Shown here: positions 8,982 to 17,143 of the stretch, in pieces | How the letters are laid out: each line of letters starts with the position of its first letter | Numbering within the stretch: position 1 is the stretch's first letter | Assembly: GCF_000282635.1 (NCBI RefSeq) | Contig: NZ_AKIW01000094.1 | Location: forward strand, 32,920 to 96,919 | Source of the DNA: Variovorax sp. CF313 | GTDB taxonomy: Bacteria; Pseudomonadota; Gammaproteobacteria; Burkholderiales; Burkholderiaceae_C | Length of the DNA: 64,000 bases | Direction: 5' to 3' | Translations under genes and position numbers: made by a program | The notes under the pieces: generated by a model | What the model was told of the DNA's origin: nothing | Seen by the model: the letters and a program-made list of their open reading frames with translations, nothing else | Databases searched by the model: none

Positions 8982-9704
8982 CTAGGCATGCACCAGCGTG
9001 CCCTCGTCCTCGCCCATTACGACGCGCTTGAGCGCACCGTTCTTGAGGATCGAGAACACCTTGATCGGCAGCTTCTGGTCGCGGCACAGCGCGAAGGCCG
9101 TGGCGTCCATGATGCCGAGATTTTTTGCGATCGCCTCGTCGAAAGTCAGCGTGGCGTAGCGCGTTGCATCGGGGTTGGTCTTGGGGTCGGCGGTATAGAC
9201 GCCGTCGACCTTGGTCGCCTTGAGCACGAGCTCGGCGCCGATCTCGGCGCCGCGCAGCGCGGCGGCCGTATCGGTGGTGAAGAACGGATTGCCCGTGCCG
9301 GCCGCGAACACCACGACCTTGCCCTCTTCAAGGTACTGCAGGGCCTTGGGGCGCACATAGGGCTCGACCACCTGCTCGATGGCAATGGCGGACATCACGC
9401 GGGCTACGAGACCCTGCTTGTCCATTGCGTCGGCCAGCGCCAGCGAGTTCATCACGGTGGCCAGCATGCCCATGTAGTCGGCCGTGGCGCGGTCCATGCC
9501 GACCGAGCCACCCGCGACGCCGCGGAAGATGTTGCCGCCCCCGATCACGACCGCCACCTGGACGCCCATGTTCACGACCTCGGCCACTTCCTGCACCATG
9601 CGCACGATGGTTGCGCGGTTGATGCCAAAGGCGTCATCGCCCATCAATGCCTCTCCCGACAGCTTCAACAAGATTCGCTTGTGGGCTGGGCGGGCATCAG
9701 ACAT
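8982..9704 (-). CDS. pyrH: UMP kinase PyrH
   Basis: PyrH phosphorylates UMP to UDP with ATP as a cytoplasmic hexamer and is regulated by GTP and UTP. The 240-residue product belongs to the amino-acid-kinase fold: the phosphate-binding segment KRILLKLSGEALMG at residues about 9-22, the glycine-rich VVIGGGNIFRG, and the ATP-binding segment VVFAAGTGNPFFTTDTAA. The ATG at 9704 (MSDARPAHK) fits the normal family start; about 20 upstream in-frame residues lack a family match. A strong tsf terminator lies between tsf and pyrH, so pyrH probably has its own promoter or depends on read-through. Confidence 0.96.
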   Translation of the reverse strand: MSDARPAHKRILLKLSGEALMGDDAFGINRATIVRMVQEVAEVVNMGVQVAVVIGGGNIFRGVAGGSVGMDRATADYMGMLATVMNSLALADAMDKQGLVARVMSAIAIEQVVEPYVRPKALQYLEEGKVVVFAAGTGNPFFTTDTAAALRGAEIGAELVLKATKVDGVYTADPKTNPDATRYATLTFDEAIAKNLGIMDATAFALCRDQKLPIKVFSILKNGALKRVVMGEDEGTLVHA

Positions 9705-9752
9705 GGGCAATTTCCTTTGATTTGGCGGGGACGAGTGTAAAACGTAGCGATG

Positions 9753-9785
9753 AAAAAGCGACGGCACGCGTGGCGCACCGTCGCT
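9753..9785 (-). terminator. Intrinsic terminator after tsf
   Basis: Read on the minus strand, the arms AGCGACGG (9785-9778) and CCGTCGCT (9764-9757) pair perfectly. The intervening TGCGC/GCGTG bases can extend the stem to about 13 pairs with two G-U pairs and a 3-base loop. A run of five T follows. It lies 14 bases after the tsf stop codon, the classic position for a rho-independent terminator, and separates rpsB-tsf from pyrH. Confidence 0.85.
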
Positions 9786-9799
9786 GGAGCCCGAAAGGC

Positions 9800-10723
9800 T
9801 TAGGCAGCGGCCTTGGCTGCTGCGACCTGCGCGGCAACTTCCGCAGCGAAGTCGTCAACTTTCTTCTCAATGCCTTCGCCGACCACGTACAAGGTAAAGC
9901 CCTTGATCGAGGTGTCGGCGGCCTTGAGCATCTGCTCGACGGTCTGCTTGTCGTTCTTCACGAACGGCTGGTTGTGCAGCGAGACTTCCTTCAGGTACTT
10001 CTGCACGCCGCCTTCGATGCGCTTGGCAACGATGTCGTCGGGCTGCGGCTTCTTGCCTTCGGCCTCGGCCACCTTGCGGTCTTCGGCAGCCTTGCCGGCA
10101 GCCACAGCGCGCTCTTTTTCGATCAGCTCGACAGGCACGTCCGACGCCTGGATGGCGACCGGCTTCATGGCGGCAATGTGCATCGCCACGTCCTTGGCCG
10201 ACGTATCGTCGCCCTCGAACTCGACCATCACGCCGATGCGCGTGCCGTGCAGGTACGAAGCCAGCTTGCCGTTGCCGGCAAAGTGCTTGAAGCGGCGAAA
10301 GCTCATGTTCTCGCCGATCTTGCCAATCAGGCCCTTGCGCACATCCTCGAGCGTCGGGCCGAAGCCGTCCTGCTCGTAAGGCAGCGCGCCCAGCGCAGCG
10401 ATGTCGGCCGGGTTGTTCTTGGCGACCAGCATCGCGGCAGCGTTGGCCATGGCCAGGAAGCTGTCGTTCTTGGTGACGAAGTCGGTTTCGCAGTTGATTT
10501 CGATCATGCCGCCGGCAGCGCCATCGACGAATGCCGTGACCACGCCTTCGGCAGTGATGCGGCCCGATGCCTTGCCAGCCTTGTTGCCGAGCTTGATGCG
10601 CAGCAGCTCTTCGGCCTTTTCCATGTTGCCGTCGGCCTCGGTCAGGGCCTTCTTGCACTCCATCATCGGCGCGTCGGTCTTTGCACGCAGTTCGCCGACC
10701 ATGCTTGCGGTGATTGCAGCCAT
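9800..10723 (-). CDS. tsf: Elongation factor Ts
   Basis: EF-Ts exchanges GDP for GTP on EF-Tu. The 307-residue protein begins with a UBA-like N-terminal domain (MAAITASMVGELRAKTDAPM, with MECKKAL just after), then the core with the INCETDFV motif (about 78-85), which inserts near the EF-Tu nucleotide site, and a C-terminal module. It follows rpsB by 81 bases, a spacer that contains a hairpin-T-run, so its expression relative to S2 may be set by partial termination. A strong terminator follows the gene. Confidence 0.97.
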   Translation of the reverse strand: MAAITASMVGELRAKTDAPMMECKKALTEADGNMEKAEELLRIKLGNKAGKASGRITAEGVVTAFVDGAAGGMIEINCETDFVTKNDSFLAMANAAAMLVAKNNPADIAALGALPYEQDGFGPTLEDVRKGLIGKIGENMSFRRFKHFAGNGKLASYLHGTRIGVMVEFEGDDTSAKDVAMHIAAMKPVAIQASDVPVELIEKERAVAAGKAAEDRKVAEAEGKKPQPDDIVAKRIEGGVQKYLKEVSLHNQPFVKNDKQTVEQMLKAADTSIKGFTLYVVGEGIEKKVDDFAAEVAAQVAAAKAAA

Positions 10724-10755
10724 TGTTGTATCTCCGTAAATCCAAAAATCAGGTT

Positions 10756-10781
10756 AAAAAAAAGGGGCACCAAAGCCCCTT
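10756..10781 (-). terminator. Terminator-like hairpin between rpsB and tsf
   Basis: On the minus strand the spacer reads AAGGGGC, a 6-base loop TTTGGT, GCCCC, then eight T residues. The stem is 5 G-C pairs, extendable by two A-T pairs that use the start of the T-run. It sits between the rpsB stop codon and the tsf start codon, so it probably acts as a partial terminator or attenuator that lets some transcripts continue into tsf. Its position and shape are seen directly; the attenuation role is inferred. Confidence 0.75.
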
Positions 10782-10804
10782 CTTCAGGCTCGCGAGCGCG
10801 CCAA

Positions 10805-11557
10805 TCAGGCCGAAGCGCCCTCTTCGACTTCGACGAATTCGTCGCTGCCTTCGGCGATGGCCTTGACCACGTCACCGGTGGCGCTGTTGCGGCCTTCGAT
10901 GATCGCGTCGGCGATGCCGCGGGCGTACAGCGTGACAGCCTTCGACGAGTCGTCGTTGCCAGGAATCACATAGTCGATGCCTTCGGGCGAGTGGTTGGAG
11001 TCCACCACGCCGATCAGCGGAATGCCGAGCTTCTTGGCTTCGGCCACGGCGATCTTGTGGAAGCCCACGTCGATCACGAAGATGGCGTCGGGCAGCGCGG
11101 TCATGTCCTGGATGCCGCCGATGTCCTTTTCGAGCTTCTCGATTTCGCGCGAGAAGGTCAGTTGCTCCTTCTTGCTCAGCGAGTCGAGACCGGCTTCCTG
11201 CTGGGCCTTCATGTCCTTCAGGCGCTTGATCGAGGTCTTGACCGTCTTGAAGTTGGTCAGCATGCCGCCGAGCCAGCGGGTGTCGACGAAAGGCACGCCG
11301 GCGCGGCGAGCCTCGGCAGCCACGATTTCACGGGCCTGGCGCTTCGTGCCGACCATCAGGATCGTGCCGCGGTTGGCGGTGAGCTGCTTGGCGTACTTCA
11401 TCGCGTCCTGAAACATCGGGAGCGACTTTTCCAGGTTGATGATGTGGATCTTGTTGCGATGGCCGAAGATGAACGGGGCCATCTTGGGGTTCCAGAAGCG
11501 GGTTTGGTGACCGAAATGGACACCTGCTTCCAGCATTTCGCGCATGGTGGTAGACAT
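10805..11557 (-). CDS. rpsB: 30S ribosomal protein S2
   Basis: S2 is a late-binding protein of the small ribosomal subunit needed for S1 docking. The 250-residue product starts MSTTMREMLEAGVHFGHQTR, followed by the signatures RFWNPKMAPFIFG and NLEKSLPMF. The middle coiled-coil domain (about 105-150, rich in Lys/Glu) precedes PDAIFVIDVGFHKIAVAEA and LGIPLIGVVDSNHSPEGIDY. The acidic C-terminal tail is normal for beta-proteobacteria. It is the first gene of the minus-strand run, with a leader of about 140 bases and an extended -10 promoter upstream. Confidence 0.98.
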   Translation of the reverse strand: MSTTMREMLEAGVHFGHQTRFWNPKMAPFIFGHRNKIHIINLEKSLPMFQDAMKYAKQLTANRGTILMVGTKRQAREIVAAEARRAGVPFVDTRWLGGMLTNFKTVKTSIKRLKDMKAQQEAGLDSLSKKEQLTFSREIEKLEKDIGGIQDMTALPDAIFVIDVGFHKIAVAEAKKLGIPLIGVVDSNHSPEGIDYVIPGNDDSSKAVTLYARGIADAIIEGRNSATGDVVKAIAEGSDEFVEVEEGASA

Positions 11558-11700
11558 TGAAATTACTCCAAAGGTTGGGTCTAAAATCCAGCCCGTTTTG
11601 TGCTCTTTTGAACGGAGTCACAACACCTTGATTGGGCCGGTTTGCGGATGTGTCTGGCTGGATGCAACGAAAGCCGTCGCTTTGCCAGCGAAACCCAAAG

Positions 11701-11709
11701 AGTATAGCA
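11701..11709 (-). promoter_or_regulatory. Extended -10 promoter candidate for rpsB
   Basis: On the minus strand TGCTATACT forms an extended -10 element (TGn directly before TATACT). No good -35 box is found 16-18 bases upstream, which is consistent with extended -10 promoters. It predicts an rpsB leader of about 135-140 nucleotides, long enough for S2-leader feedback control as known in other proteobacteria; that regulation is inferred only. The divergent amidase starts at 11766. Confidence 0.5.
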
Positions 11710-11765
11710 CGGCCGCCGCCCCTTCTCCCTCGAAACCGAGCCGCCTCACGGCATCCGCAGCCTCC

Positions 11766-13088
11766 ATGAACGACCTTCACGCCACTCGCTTTACCCTTCT
11801 GGCAGGTGGCTCCGACGCCCGCACCGAAATGGAGCGCGCCATCGGCATCGCCCTGTCCCCGGCCTGCGCGCACGTCTTCACCCGCACCATGTTCGACGAG
11901 GCCCGCCAGACTGCCGCCGCGTCGACCCCCGATAGCCGCCTTTCCGGACTGGCCTTCACCGCGAAGGACCTGTTCGATGTCGAAGGCCAGCCAACGCCCG
12001 CCGGCTCTGCAGTGCTGGCCCATGCGCCCGCTGCCAAGGCCGACGCCCTTGCCGTGGCGCGGCTGCGCGCCGCAGGCGGCGTGCTGACCGGCCGCACCAA
12101 CATGACGGAGTTCGCCTTCTCGGGCGTCGGCGTCAATCCGCACCACGGCACGCCGGCCAACGCGTGCGACGCCGCCACGCCCCGCATCCCGGGCGGCTCG
12201 TCGTCCGGCGCGGCAGTGTCGGTGGCCAGCGGCGCTGCGTTCATCGGGCTGGGCTCCGACACCGGCGGCTCGATCCGCATCCCGGCGGCGCTGAACGGCA
12301 TCGTCGGCTTCAAGAACACGGCCCGGCTGACACCTGCGGAAGGCGCACTGCCGCTCTCGACCACCCTGGACACGGTTTGCGCCATGACGCGGTCGGTGCG
12401 CGACGCCATCACGGTGCACGAAATCCTCGCCGCGCGGCGCGTGACCGCCGGCAACGCCCCGCTGGCCGCCTACAGGCTGGCGGTAGTGAAGAACGTGTTC
12501 TTCGACAGTATCGAACCCGCCGTGGCCGCCGCTGTCGAGCGCTCGCTGAAGGCGTTGCGGGCCGCCGGCGCCCGCATCATCGAGATCGAACTGCCCGAAC
12601 TGGCCGAGTTGACCACCATCAACGCCACCGGCGGCTTCTCGGCAGCCGAGTCTTACGCCTGGCACCGCCTGCTGCTGGAGCGCAGCGGCGCAGGCTACGA
12701 TCCGCGCGTGGTCCAGCGCATCCTGCGCGGTGCCACGATGAAGGCGCACGAATACATCGACCTGATGCATGCCCGCCGCGACTGGATCGCCCGCGTCGAA
12801 ACCGCACTCGCCCCGTTCGACGCCGTCCTGTCGCCGACCGTGCCGATCACCGCGCCGTCCCTCTCCAGCGTGGCGCCGGGCGCCGAGCGCGACGACGAAT
12901 TCTTCCGCGTCAATACACTGCTGCTGCGCAATCCATCGATCGTCAACATGCTCGACGGCTGCGCCATCTCGCTGCCCTGCCACGTCGACGGCGAACTGCC
13001 GGTCGGCCTGATGCTGTGGCACGCCGCGCTGCACGACGACGCCGTGCTCGCAGTTGCGCTCCAGGCCGAGCGCTCGCTGCAAAAATAA
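11766..13088 (+). CDS. Amidase (amidase-signature family)
   Basis: This 440-residue protein belongs to the amidase-signature hydrolases, which cleave small amides. The Ser-cisSer-Lys triad is visible: Lys in FTAKDLFDVEG (about residue 63), the cis-Ser in the PGGSSSGAAVS loop and the nucleophile Ser in SDTGGSIRIPAA. The substrate cannot be told from sequence; GatA is unlikely because gatB and gatC are absent. ATG at 11766 was chosen since upstream in-frame codons run through the rpsB leader. dadA follows by 56 bases, so the pair may serve use of D-amino acids or their amides as carbon and nitrogen sources. Confidence 0.85.
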   Translation: MNDLHATRFTLLAGGSDARTEMERAIGIALSPACAHVFTRTMFDEARQTAAASTPDSRLSGLAFTAKDLFDVEGQPTPAGSAVLAHAPAAKADALAVARLRAAGGVLTGRTNMTEFAFSGVGVNPHHGTPANACDAATPRIPGGSSSGAAVSVASGAAFIGLGSDTGGSIRIPAALNGIVGFKNTARLTPAEGALPLSTTLDTVCAMTRSVRDAITVHEILAARRVTAGNAPLAAYRLAVVKNVFFDSIEPAVAAAVERSLKALRAAGARIIEIELPELAELTTINATGGFSAAESYAWHRLLLERSGAGYDPRVVQRILRGATMKAHEYIDLMHARRDWIARVETALAPFDAVLSPTVPITAPSLSSVAPGAERDDEFFRVNTLLLRNPSIVNMLDGCAISLPCHVDGELPVGLMLWHAALHDDAVLAVALQAERSLQK

Positions 13089-13144
13089 CAACCGACGCTG
13101 CCCAACTCACAGGCGCCAACCATCTCTCTTATCCAGAAAATTCA

Positions 13145-14398
13145 ATGAAAATCGCGATCGTGGGCGCCGGCATCGTCGGCGTCACCACCGCCTGGGAACT
13201 GGTTTCCGACGGCCATGAAGTGACCGTGTTCGAGCGCAGGGGCGCCGCCGCAGAAGAAGCCAGCTTCGCCAACGCCGGCGTGGTCGCTCCCGGGTACGTC
13301 ACGCCATGGGCCGCCCCCGGCATGCGCGGCAAGGTGCTGCGTTCGCTGCTGTCCTCGCACGGCGCCGTCAAGCTGCGATGGCCGCTGGCTTCGCGCGACA
13401 TAGGCTGGCTGTCGCGCTGGCAAAAGGCCTGCAAGCTCGAAACCTACCTCGCCAATCGCGCACGCATGCAGCGCCTGGCCTTCTACAGCCGCAACCGCCT
13501 GCACGAAGTGACCGAGGCGCGCGAGCTCAGCTACGAACGCAGCGACGGCTACCTGGTGCTGCTGCGTTCCAAGTGCGAAAAGAAGCTGGTGCAGCCCGGG
13601 CTCGACGTACTGCGCGCGGCCGGCAGCGTTTTCAAGGAAATCGATGCAGACGAGGCCCGGCTGATCGAGCCGGCCCTCAACCCCGAGGCCCCGCTGGCGG
13701 GCGCCATCCACCTGCCCGACGATGAAGTGGCCAACTGCCGGCAGTTCGCACTGCTCCTCAAGTGGGAGGCCGAGTCGCTCGGCGCCCAGTTTCACTTCAA
13801 CTGCGACATTGCCCCCCTGAGCCGCGCGGCGCCCACTTCGCTGTCTTTGGCGAGCGGCTCGGACCCGGTGCGCTACGACGCGGTCGTGATGTGCGCCGGC
13901 CTGGCGTCGGCGTCGCTGCTGCGGCCGCTGGGGCTGCGCATCCCGATGGCGCCGGTCTACGGCCATTCGATCAGTGCGCCGATCCGCGAACCGCTCAATG
14001 CACCGCGCAGCGCGGTGATGGACGAGCGCTACAAGGTTGCCATCTCCCGTCTGGGCCAGCGCGTGCGCGTGGCTGGCGGAGCCGAGATCGGCGGCTCGCT
14101 CGACACGATGAATCCGGCTGCCGTGCAGACGCTCTACAAGGTGCTGCACGACTGGTTCCCGGGCGCGGCCACGCTGCAGTCCGGCGTACAGCAATGGAAA
14201 GGCGCGCGGCCGATGCTGCCCGACGGCCCGCCCGTGCTGGGCGCAAGCGGCATCCCCGGCGTGTGGCTCAATCTCGGCCACGGCTCGAGCGGCTGGGCGC
14301 TGTCATGCGGCAGCGCGCGCGTGCTGGGCGACCTGATCGCCGGACAAGACCCTGGCATCGACCTCGAAGGCCTGGGCGTCGAACGGCTCAGTCTTTAG
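13145..14398 (+). CDS. dadA: D-amino acid dehydrogenase (DadA-type FAD oxidoreductase)
   Basis: DadA deaminates D-amino acids such as D-alanine to 2-oxo acids and passes electrons to the respiratory chain at the inner membrane. The 417-residue length fits the small subunit. The N-terminal FAD dinucleotide fold MKIAIVGAGIVGVTTAWEL is present, followed by AAEEASFANAGVVAPGYVTPWAAPGM, the typical DadA segment after the fold. The C-terminal region has the second FAD contact around LGHGSSGWALSCGSA. The substrate range is inferred from the family. Its 3' end overlaps the convergent membrane-protein gene by 11 bases. Confidence 0.9.
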   Translation: MKIAIVGAGIVGVTTAWELVSDGHEVTVFERRGAAAEEASFANAGVVAPGYVTPWAAPGMRGKVLRSLLSSHGAVKLRWPLASRDIGWLSRWQKACKLETYLANRARMQRLAFYSRNRLHEVTEARELSYERSDGYLVLLRSKCEKKLVQPGLDVLRAAGSVFKEIDADEARLIEPALNPEAPLAGAIHLPDDEVANCRQFALLLKWEAESLGAQFHFNCDIAPLSRAAPTSLSLASGSDPVRYDAVVMCAGLASASLLRPLGLRIPMAPVYGHSISAPIREPLNAPRSAVMDERYKVAISRLGQRVRVAGGAEIGGSLDTMNPAAVQTLYKVLHDWFPGAATLQSGVQQWKGARPMLPDGPPVLGASGIPGVWLNLGHGSSGWALSCGSARVLGDLIAGQDPGIDLEGLGVERLSL

Positions 14399-14816
14399 GA
14401 CCCCACCGGCGCAGGCGCTCGGCGCAGGCCGGCTGCTCGACGGGCAACGCGGGCTCCGGCGGCGGCCGGAGTTTCTGCGCAGTCCATCCCAGCAAACCGG
14501 GGCCGACCAGCACAAAGAAACCCAGGCACAGCGCATCAGCACTCAGCAGCGCGAGGCGCGCCAGACCGGAAACGGTTTCGGACGGCACGTCAAACCAGCG
14601 GACCACGCTGATGCCGAAGCCGACATTGGCGGCCCATGCCAGGTACCGCAAAGCCACCCATCGCTTCAAATCGGCCAGCAGAAAGACGCCCCACACGCAG
14701 CACAGCAGGCCCAGGACCCATCCCAGCCCTGCAATCCACGACATCGTCGCAGCCACGAAGAAGACGAGCGCCGCGCAAAGCAGGACGAGCACCCAGCCGA
14801 CGCTCTTGAGATTCAT
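14388..14816 (-). CDS. Small multi-pass membrane protein of unknown function
   Basis: The 142-residue product has four apparent membrane helices (about 5-25, 29-48, 55-75 and 84-108) and a soluble Pro-rich, charged C-terminus (KLRPPPEPALPVEQ onward). No family motif is recognised. It is encoded opposite its neighbours, tail-to-tail with dadA (11-base overlap) and head-to-head with nnr (41-base spacer). Composition and the hydrophobic pattern favour a real inner-membrane protein, but no function is proposed. Confidence 0.65.
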   Translation of the reverse strand: MNLKSVGWVLVLLCAALVFFVAATMSWIAGLGWVLGLLCCVWGVFLLADLKRWVALRYLAWAANVGFGISVVRWFDVPSETVSGLARLALLSADALCLGFFVLVGPGLLGWTAQKLRPPPEPALPVEQPACAERLRRWGPKD

Positions 14817-14857
14817 CCCCGGATGATAAGGAGACGACGCGACGGCACAATGCGCCG

Positions 14858-16318
14858 ATGCAACGCATCACGTCCGCCACCGTCGCCGAGTTGTTCGACA
14901 TCGCCGCCACGCGCCGCATCGAACAGGCTGCGGCGGCCGCCCTGCCCGCGCACGCGCTGATGCAGCGTGCCGGCCTCGCAGTCGCACGGCTGGCAATGGC
15001 GATCGCGCCGCATGCACGGACGATCTGGGTGGCCTGCGGGCCAGGCAACAACGGCGGCGATGGCTTCGAGGCCGCTGCGCAGTTGCGGCACAGGGGCTTC
15101 TTTCCGGTCGTCACCTTCCTGGGGGATGAAAGCCGCTTGCCGCCGGACGCCAAGGCATCGCTGCAGCGCGCCCGCGACGCAGGCGTGACATTCGCATCGA
15201 CACCGCCTTCGGCCTATGAACTGGCCATCGACGCGCTGCTCGGCATTGGATCGACTCGGCCACCCGAAGGCACGATGGCCGAATGGCTGGCGAATATGCA
15301 TGCAAGTGCCCGGCCGGTGCTCAGCGTCGACGTGCCATCGGGCCTGAATGCCGACACGGGCACGCTAACCCACGGCATCGAACCTGCCCAGACATCGACG
15401 CGCAGCTGCGTCACCTTCCTCACGCTGAAGCCCGGCCTGTTCACCGCCCAGGGCCGCGATGCGGCAGACGCCGTGTGGTTCGACGATCTGGGTTGCGGCG
15501 CATTCAAGGATCAACCCGCGGCCCGGATCGCCGGGGCGCCCGAAGCTCGGCGGCGCGCACATGCGTCGCACAAGGGCAGTTTTGGCGATGTCGCGGTGAT
15601 CGGCGGCGCGCTCGGCATGGCAGGAGCCGCGCTGCTGGCCGGGTCGGCGGCTTTGCACAGCGGTGCGGGGCGCGTATTCGTCGGGCTGCTCGATCCGAGC
15701 GCGGCCCCCGTCGACATCGCGCAACCCGAACTGATGCTGCGCGACGCCCGAACGCTCGACCTGTCAGGCATGACAGCAGTGTGCGGATGCGGCGGCGCAG
15801 AGGCCGTGGCCGAACTGCTGCCGCGCGCGCTCTCGACGGCAGCCGCGCTGGTACTCGATGCCGACGCGCTCAATGCCATCGCAGCCGATGGCGCGCTGCA
15901 AGCCCAATTGGTATTGCGAGGAAAAGGCGGAGCACCCACCGTGATCACGCCGCATCCGCTGGAAGCGGCGCGCCTGCTGGGCTGCCCGGTCGGCGAGGTC
16001 CAGGCCGACAGGCTGGCCGCAGCCCGCCAACTCGCCGCGCGCTTCGGTGTCGTGACAGTGCTCAAGGGTTCAGGCACTGTGGTTGCCGACGCCCGCGGCG
16101 CACCACCCATCATCAACCTGACCGGCAATGCGCGCCTCGCGACGGCCGGCACCGGCGACGTGCTGGCCGGCATGATCGGCGCGGCACTGGCCATGCGCCA
16201 GCCAGCCTTCGAGGCGGCGCATGAAGCCGTCTGGCAGCACGGCCACATCGCCGATACCTGGCCGGCCGATGCCGCCCCGCTCACGGCCGGCACGCTGGCC
16301 CGCCGTGCGTCCGCCTGA
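14858..16318 (+). CDS. nnr: Bifunctional NAD(P)H-hydrate epimerase / ADP-dependent dehydratase
   Basis: Nnr repairs damaged hydrated NADH and NADPH: the N-terminal domain epimerises R- to S-NAD(P)HX and the C-terminal domain dehydrates S-NAD(P)HX with ADP. The 486-residue protein shows the YjeF_N motifs GPGNNGGDGFEAA (about 62-74), DALLGIG and SVDVPSGLNADTG, and in the kinase-like C-terminal half HKGSFGDVAVIGGALGMAGA, then VLDADALNAIA and LATAGTGDVLAGMIGAAL. Both domains look intact. It is convergent with the SDR gene with only 6 bases between stop codons. Confidence 0.95.
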   Translation: MQRITSATVAELFDIAATRRIEQAAAAALPAHALMQRAGLAVARLAMAIAPHARTIWVACGPGNNGGDGFEAAAQLRHRGFFPVVTFLGDESRLPPDAKASLQRARDAGVTFASTPPSAYELAIDALLGIGSTRPPEGTMAEWLANMHASARPVLSVDVPSGLNADTGTLTHGIEPAQTSTRSCVTFLTLKPGLFTAQGRDAADAVWFDDLGCGAFKDQPAARIAGAPEARRRAHASHKGSFGDVAVIGGALGMAGAALLAGSAALHSGAGRVFVGLLDPSAAPVDIAQPELMLRDARTLDLSGMTAVCGCGGAEAVAELLPRALSTAAALVLDADALNAIAADGALQAQLVLRGKGGAPTVITPHPLEAARLLGCPVGEVQADRLAAARQLAARFGVVTVLKGSGTVVADARGAPPIINLTGNARLATAGTGDVLAGMIGAALAMRQPAFEAAHEAVWQHGHIADTWPADAAPLTAGTLARRASA

Positions 16319-16324
16319 CGGCGC

Positions 16325-17089
16325 TTAGCCGCGCCCGACGAAGGGCATCTTCGTCGCCATGATGGTGTGGAACAGCACGTTGGCTTCCAGCGGCAGGTTT
16401 GCCATGTAGAGCACCGACTGGCCCACGATCTTGACGTCGATCAGCGGCTCGATCGCAAGTTCGCCGTTGGCTTGCGGCACGCCCTTGGCCATGCGTGCGG
16501 CCAGTTCGGTCATGGCATTGCCGACGTCGACCTGCCCCACCGCGATGTCGTACTTGCGGCCATCGAGCGACGCAGTTTTCGTCAGCCCTTCGACCGCATG
16601 CTTGGTCGCCGTATAGGCAGCCGAGTTCGGCCGCGGCGCGGTGGCCGAGATGGAGCCGTTGTTGATGATGCGGCCCCCCTGCGGCGTTTGCGCCTTCATC
16701 GTGCGGAACGCCTGCTGGATGCAGAAGAACATGCCCGTCAGGTTGATGTCGACAACACCCTGCCACTGCGCGGGTGTCCAGTCCTCGAACGGGCCCGGCG
16801 GGTTGCCCACGCCGGCGTTGTTGAACAGCAGGTCGACACGGCCGAAGCGCTCGACCGTGGCCGCGAACAGGGCTTGCACCGAGTCCGCATTGGCCACGTC
16901 GGTCGGCACCGCGAAGGCGCGCGCGCCGGCACCCGATTCTTGCGCCACCTGTTCCAGCGGCTCCAGGCGGCGCCCCGCCAGCGCCACGCTCCAGCCGTCG
17001 CCCAACAGCGCCAGTGCGGCTGCGCGGCCGATGCCGGAGCCCGCCCCAGTGACGATGGCGATGCGGCCCTTGTTGTCTTCAGCGCTCAT
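16325..17089 (-). CDS. SDR-family oxidoreductase
   Basis: A 254-residue classical short-chain dehydrogenase. The cofactor loop TGAGSGIG (about 15-22), NNAG (about 91-94) and the active-site set Ser (NNGSISATA), Tyr and Lys (AAYTATKHA) are all present. An Arg pair in AGRRLEP at the end of the second beta strand suggests NADP(H) preference. The substrate is not known. It is 54 bases downstream of rnr on the same strand and could be cotranscribed with it. Confidence 0.88.
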   Translation of the reverse strand: MSAEDNKGRIAIVTGAGSGIGRAAALALLGDGWSVALAGRRLEPLEQVAQESGAGARAFAVPTDVANADSVQALFAATVERFGRVDLLFNNAGVGNPPGPFEDWTPAQWQGVVDINLTGMFFCIQQAFRTMKAQTPQGGRIINNGSISATAPRPNSAAYTATKHAVEGLTKTASLDGRKYDIAVGQVDVGNAMTELAARMAKGVPQANGELAIEPLIDVKIVGQSVLYMANLPLEANVLFHTIMATKMPFVGRG

Positions 17090-17143
17090 GCTGTGTGTCT
17101 CTTTCTCTTCTTGGGTTGGTCGATGGTTCGTGCGGCCTGGGCT

